Shown: in pieces, positions 14,659-17,088 of the stretch | Position numbering within the stretch: position 1 is the first letter of the stretch | How the letters are laid out: each line of letters opens with the position of its first letter | Assembly: GCA_030431185.1 (NCBI GenBank) | Contig: JAUIJO010000037.1 | Coordinates: 1-17,088, forward strand | Direction of reading: 5' to 3' | Source of the DNA: Gammaproteobacteria bacterium | Lineage (GTDB): Bacteria; Pseudomonadota; Gammaproteobacteria; Xanthomonadales; Xanthomonadaceae | DNA length: 17,088 nucleotides | The notes under the pieces: model-generated | Seen by the model: the letters and a program-made list of their open reading frames with translations, nothing else | The model's database searches: none | What the model was told of the DNA's origin: nothing | Made by a program: the position numbers and the translations under genes

Positions 14659-15762
14659 ATGCCCCACGCCCCCCGAACCGACCACGACCTGGTCGTCGTC
14701 GGCGCCAGTTTCGCCGGTGCCGCCTGCGCCCTCGCCGCCGCCCAGTCCGGCCTGCGCGTGCGCGTGCTGGAACGCAAGCGCGATCCGGGCGAAAAGCTGC
14801 ACACCACCGGGATCATCGTGAAGGAAGCGGCCGAGCAGACCCTGTTCAACCAGTTGCCGTCGCAGCTGGTGCGCCGCGTCGAACAGGTCCGCCTCTACGC
14901 GCCCAGCCTCAAGCAGGTGGCGCTGGCCGCGCCCGGCTACTACTTCCTGACCACCGACACGCCCGAAGTGATGCGATGGCTGGCGTCGCAGATGGTGGCG
15001 CACGGCGTCGAGCTCGACCTGGGCACGGCCTTCACCGGCGCCGAGCGACGCGCGGATGGCTGGTCGGTGGACGGCATCGGCAGCACGCGTTACCTGGTCG
15101 GCGCCGACGGCGCGCGCTCGCGCGTGGCCCGGGCGACCGGGCTGGGTGAGGTGCGACAGTTCCTCTACGGCGTCGAGTACGACTTCCCCGGCGCCCGCCT
15201 GGCCTCGCCCGAAGCCCTGCACTGCTTCATCAGCAAGCGCTACGCACCCGGTTACATCGGCTGGATCGCGCAATCGCCGACCGGTATCCAGGCCGGCCTC
15301 GCCCTGCGCCACGACCCCGGGCGTGCACGGCTGCCGGACATCGACGGCTTCCTGATGCGGGTGGGCGATGTCGGCGGGCTGCCGCGCCATCTCAAGCCGG
15401 GTAGCACCCGGGCCGGGCTGATCCCATGCAGCGGCCCCGTATGGCCACTGGCCGCCGACGGCGTGATGCTCACCGGCGACGCCGCCGGCATCGTGTCGCC
15501 AGTCACGGCCGGCGGGATCCACTCGGCCTGGGAGCATGGCTGGACGATCGGCCGCGCGGTCGCGGCGCGTGTCCGCGATGGCGGCCCGCCGCCCGAGTGC
15601 GCCGCGGTCGAGGCCGCGCCACGCTTCCGCGCCAAGCGCGCCCTGCGCTGGGCCTACGACCGGCTGCAGTTCGACTGGCCCTTCGACCTGCTCATGCACA
15701 CCCCGCCGCTGCGCTGGGCAGCCGAACAGGTCTACTTCCACAAGCGGGGCCAGCGGCCCTGA
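14659..15762 (+). CDS. FAD-dependent oxidoreductase, geranylgeranyl-reductase-like
   Basis: A 367-residue flavoprotein of the GR2 family (p-hydroxybenzoate hydroxylase fold), closest in style to the geranylgeranyl reductase group. The dinucleotide-binding motif is LVVVGASFAGAACALAAAQSG (11-31), with FAD ribose contact E38 in VLERK. GADGARSRVAR (148-158) is the second conserved GR2 motif, and MLTGDAAGIVSPVTAGGI (270-287) is the third, binding the FAD pyrophosphate; the P-V-T-A-GG-I ending is typical of geranylgeranyl reductases. The C-terminus (about 320-367) is basic and aromatic and may bind membrane lipid. Its substrate is unknown; a polyprenyl or similar alkene chain is an inference from family. 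The start ATG 14659 has AGGAG at 14646-14650, eight bases away; an in-frame ATG at 14611 lacks one. It is convergent with the omega-amidase gene. Confidence 0.87.
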   Translation: MPHAPRTDHDLVVVGASFAGAACALAAAQSGLRVRVLERKRDPGEKLHTTGIIVKEAAEQTLFNQLPSQLVRRVEQVRLYAPSLKQVALAAPGYYFLTTDTPEVMRWLASQMVAHGVELDLGTAFTGAERRADGWSVDGIGSTRYLVGADGARSRVARATGLGEVRQFLYGVEYDFPGARLASPEALHCFISKRYAPGYIGWIAQSPTGIQAGLALRHDPGRARLPDIDGFLMRVGDVGGLPRHLKPGSTRAGLIPCSGPVWPLAADGVMLTGDAAGIVSPVTAGGIHSAWEHGWTIGRAVAARVRDGGPPPECAAVEAAPRFRAKRALRWAYDRLQFDWPFDLLMHTPPLRWAAEQVYFHKRGQRP

Positions 15763-15814
15763 ACAACATCGGGAACGCAGGCCCCGGGCCGCCGCGCGCG
15801 GACCGCCCCGCGAT

Positions 15815-16612
15815 TCAGCGCAACTCGAAGGCGTCGCCGTCGAGCATGGCCGGGAAGCGTTCGCGGTGCGCCTGCAGCTCGGCGGCCTGCAGCGTGGTGG
15901 TCACCACCACTTCCTCGTCCGTGCATTCGCTGACCGGATGGCCGAGGAAGTCGATCACCGCGCTGTCGCCGGAATACGCGATGCCGTTGCCGTCGGTACC
16001 GACCCGGTTGAGTCCGGCGACGTAGCTCAGGTTCTCGATCGCGCGTGCGCGCAGCAGGGTCTTCCAGGGATATGCGCGCGCCGCCGGCCAGTTGGCCACG
16101 AACAGCAGCAGGTCGTAGTCCAGCTGTCCCGGGCGCTCGACGTCGTAGCGGTTGCGGCAGAACACCGGGAAGCGCAGGTCGTAGCAGACCTGCGGACAGA
16201 TGCGCCAGCCCTTCCACTCCACCGTCAGCCGCTCGCGGCCCGCGGCGTAACGCTCATGCTCGCGCGCGTAGCGGAACAGGTGGCGCTTGTCGTAGTGCTG
16301 CAGGCCACCGTCGGGCGTCACGAACAGCATCCGGTTGTAGACGCCATCGCCCACCCGCAACTGCACGCTGCCGGTGATCGCCGCACCGATCCTGGCCGAC
16401 TGCTCGCGAAGCCAGGCCACGGTGGGACCGTCCATGCCTTCGGCGCGGTCGATGGCCTCGTTGGAGAAGCCGCTGGTGAAGGTCTCCGGCAACAGCACCA
16501 GGTCGGTGATGTCGCGCAGCGAAGCGATCAGGTCGCCGTAGTACTCGCGATTGGCGTCCGGATCGTGCCAGCGGGTGGCACCCTGGACCAGCGAAATGCG
16601 GAGGTTGTCCAT
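15815..16612 (-). CDS. yafV: Omega-amidase YafV (nitrilase superfamily)
   Basis: A 265-residue nitrilase-superfamily amidase. Omega-amidase hydrolyses alpha-ketoglutaramate (and alpha-ketosuccinamate) to 2-oxoglutarate and ammonia, pulling glutamine-dependent transamination forward. The catalytic triad is plain: E43 in LLPETFTSGF, K109 in YDKRHLF and C143 in CPQVCYDLRFP, with the length usual for the YafV/Nit2 group. The FSNEA segment after the Glu is typical of YafV. ATG 16612 has GAGG seven bases upstream; that ribosome site overlaps the stop codon of the aminotransferase gene, so the two are tightly coupled with a 9-bp gap. This pairing is the known bacterial arrangement for methionine salvage, where glutamine transaminates 4-methylthio-2-oxobutanoate. 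The protein is cytoplasmic with no signal peptide. Confidence 0.95.
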   Translation of the reverse strand: MDNLRISLVQGATRWHDPDANREYYGDLIASLRDITDLVLLPETFTSGFSNEAIDRAEGMDGPTVAWLREQSARIGAAITGSVQLRVGDGVYNRMLFVTPDGGLQHYDKRHLFRYAREHERYAAGRERLTVEWKGWRICPQVCYDLRFPVFCRNRYDVERPGQLDYDLLLFVANWPAARAYPWKTLLRARAIENLSYVAGLNRVGTDGNGIAYSGDSAVIDFLGHPVSECTDEEVVVTTTLQAAELQAHRERFPAMLDGDAFELR

Positions 16613-16621
16613 GATCGATCC

Positions 16622-17088
16622 TCAGAGGGTGCGGAGCCGCGCGATGGCTTCGTCCAGGGTGGCTTCGTTCTTGGCGAAGCACAGGCGCGCGAGGCGCTGC
16701 CCGGCCGGCGGCGATTCGTAGAAGGGCGACAGCGGGATCGCCGCCACGCCCTTTTCCGTGGTCAGCCAGCGACAGAACGCGGCATCGTCCAGGTCGCTCA
16801 CCGCCGAGTAGTCGACCAGCTGGAAGTAACCGCCCGGTACCGGCAGCGGCTGCAGGCGGGTGGTCAGCAACTGTTCGCGGAAACGGTCGCGCTTGGCTTC
16901 GTAGAACGCGCCGAGCTGTTCGTAGTGCGCGGGTTCCTCGCGGATCATCTCCGCGAAGGCCGCCTGCGCCGGGGTGAAGGTGCAGAAGGTGTTGTACTGG
17001 TGGACCTTGCGGAACTCGGCCGTCAACGCCGGCGGCGCCACGCAGTAGCCGACCTTCCAGCCGGTGCAGTGGTAGGTCTTGCCGAAGC
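16622..17088 (-). CDS. Methionine/glutamine aminotransferase (YbdL/KAT type), C-terminal part
   Basis: Only the C-terminal 154 codons are present; the 5' part lies beyond the right edge, and the reading frame is open to it. It is a fold-type I PLP aminotransferase of the YbdL/kynurenine aminotransferase/glutamine transaminase K group. The fragment opens with FGKTYHCTGWKVGYCVAPP, in which the Lys of FGK is the PLP-binding residue and the following TGWKVGY is the group's signature. Later marks are HQYNTFCTFTPAQAAFAE, VPGGYFQLVDYS, the ending PLSPFY, and RLCFAKNEATLDEAIARL, where the Arg binds the substrate carboxylate. With yafV directly downstream it probably transaminates 2-oxo acids such as the methionine precursor KMTB, using glutamine or another amino donor. 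The internal GTG at 17041 is not a start, because the homology continues upstream. Confidence 0.94.
   Translation of the reverse strand, partial: FGKTYHCTGWKVGYCVAPPALTAEFRKVHQYNTFCTFTPAQAAFAEMIREEPAHYEQLGAFYEAKRDRFREQLLTTRLQPLPVPGGYFQLVDYSAVSDLDDAAFCRWLTTEKGVAAIPLSPFYESPPAGQRLARLCFAKNEATLDEAIARLRTL

Noticed and set aside
15763..15814. A possible terminator between the convergent oxidoreductase and yafV genes (GGCCCCGGGCC).
   Set aside because: The palindrome leaves no room for a hairpin loop and there is no T-run, so I do not call it.

Overview
The window is a very GC-rich, densely coded bacterial chromosome segment. Protein content and gene pairings (SMC, ScpA, ScpB and RluB with a basic tail, tandem YciI/BolA, czcCBA, omega-amidase with aminotransferase) suggest a gammaproteobacterium of the Xanthomonadaceae/Lysobacteraceae (Lysobacter/Luteimonas-like). 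This is inferred from protein style; no rRNA or other phylogenetic marker is present. I see no insertion sequence, tRNA, rRNA, CRISPR array or phage gene.

Layout. (1) 1-1000, minus strand: the 5' end of smc, running off the left edge, then a BolA-family gene and a YciI-family gene overlapping by a GTGA junction. (2) 1001-1427: a gene-free divergent region. (3) 1428-4997, plus strand: scpA, scpB and rluB, the last two joined by an ATGA overlap. With smc, this puts all three condensin subunits within about 3.4 kb. A strong TTCG-loop terminator at 5024-5049 closes the block. (4) 5129-11093, plus strand: a heavy-metal efflux cluster consisting of a small His/Cys-rich membrane-anchored protein followed by czcC, czcB and czcA, the three efflux genes with overlapping start and stop codons. 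(5) 11148-12669: a TetR-family regulator (minus) divergent from a metallo-beta-lactamase-fold gene (plus). Their 109-bp intergenic region holds two copies of a TGAACA-N4-TGTTCA operator and two face-away promoters whose -35 boxes overlap. (6) 12761-15762, plus strand: a PLP-dependent group II decarboxylase, a small DUF3592-like membrane protein and a geranylgeranyl-reductase-like FAD oxidoreductase. (7) 15815-17088, minus strand: omega-amidase (yafV) and the C-terminal part of a YbdL-type methionine/glutamine aminotransferase cut by the right edge.

How the genes work together. Block 1-3 is chromosome segregation plus 23S rRNA pseudouridylation. Block 4 is a complete three-component envelope-spanning metal pump (outer-membrane channel, adaptor, inner-membrane RND pump), preceded by a likely metal-binding accessory or leader protein. 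Block 5 looks like a self-contained autoregulated switch controlling an unusual MBL protein, whose ligand set resembles the oxygen-reducing domain of flavodiiron proteins but with a His-to-Asp change and no flavin domain. Block 7 is the transaminase/omega-amidase pair that salvages 2-oxo acids such as the methionine-salvage intermediate KMTB.

The most interesting non-coding structure is the tetR/MBL intergenic switch at 11747-11857. The most unusual protein features are the altered MBL metal site, the acidic ScpB tail beside the Gly/Arg-rich RluB tail, the apparent lack of an alpha-helical hairpin in CzcB, and the His/Asp-rich segments spread through the Czc proteins.
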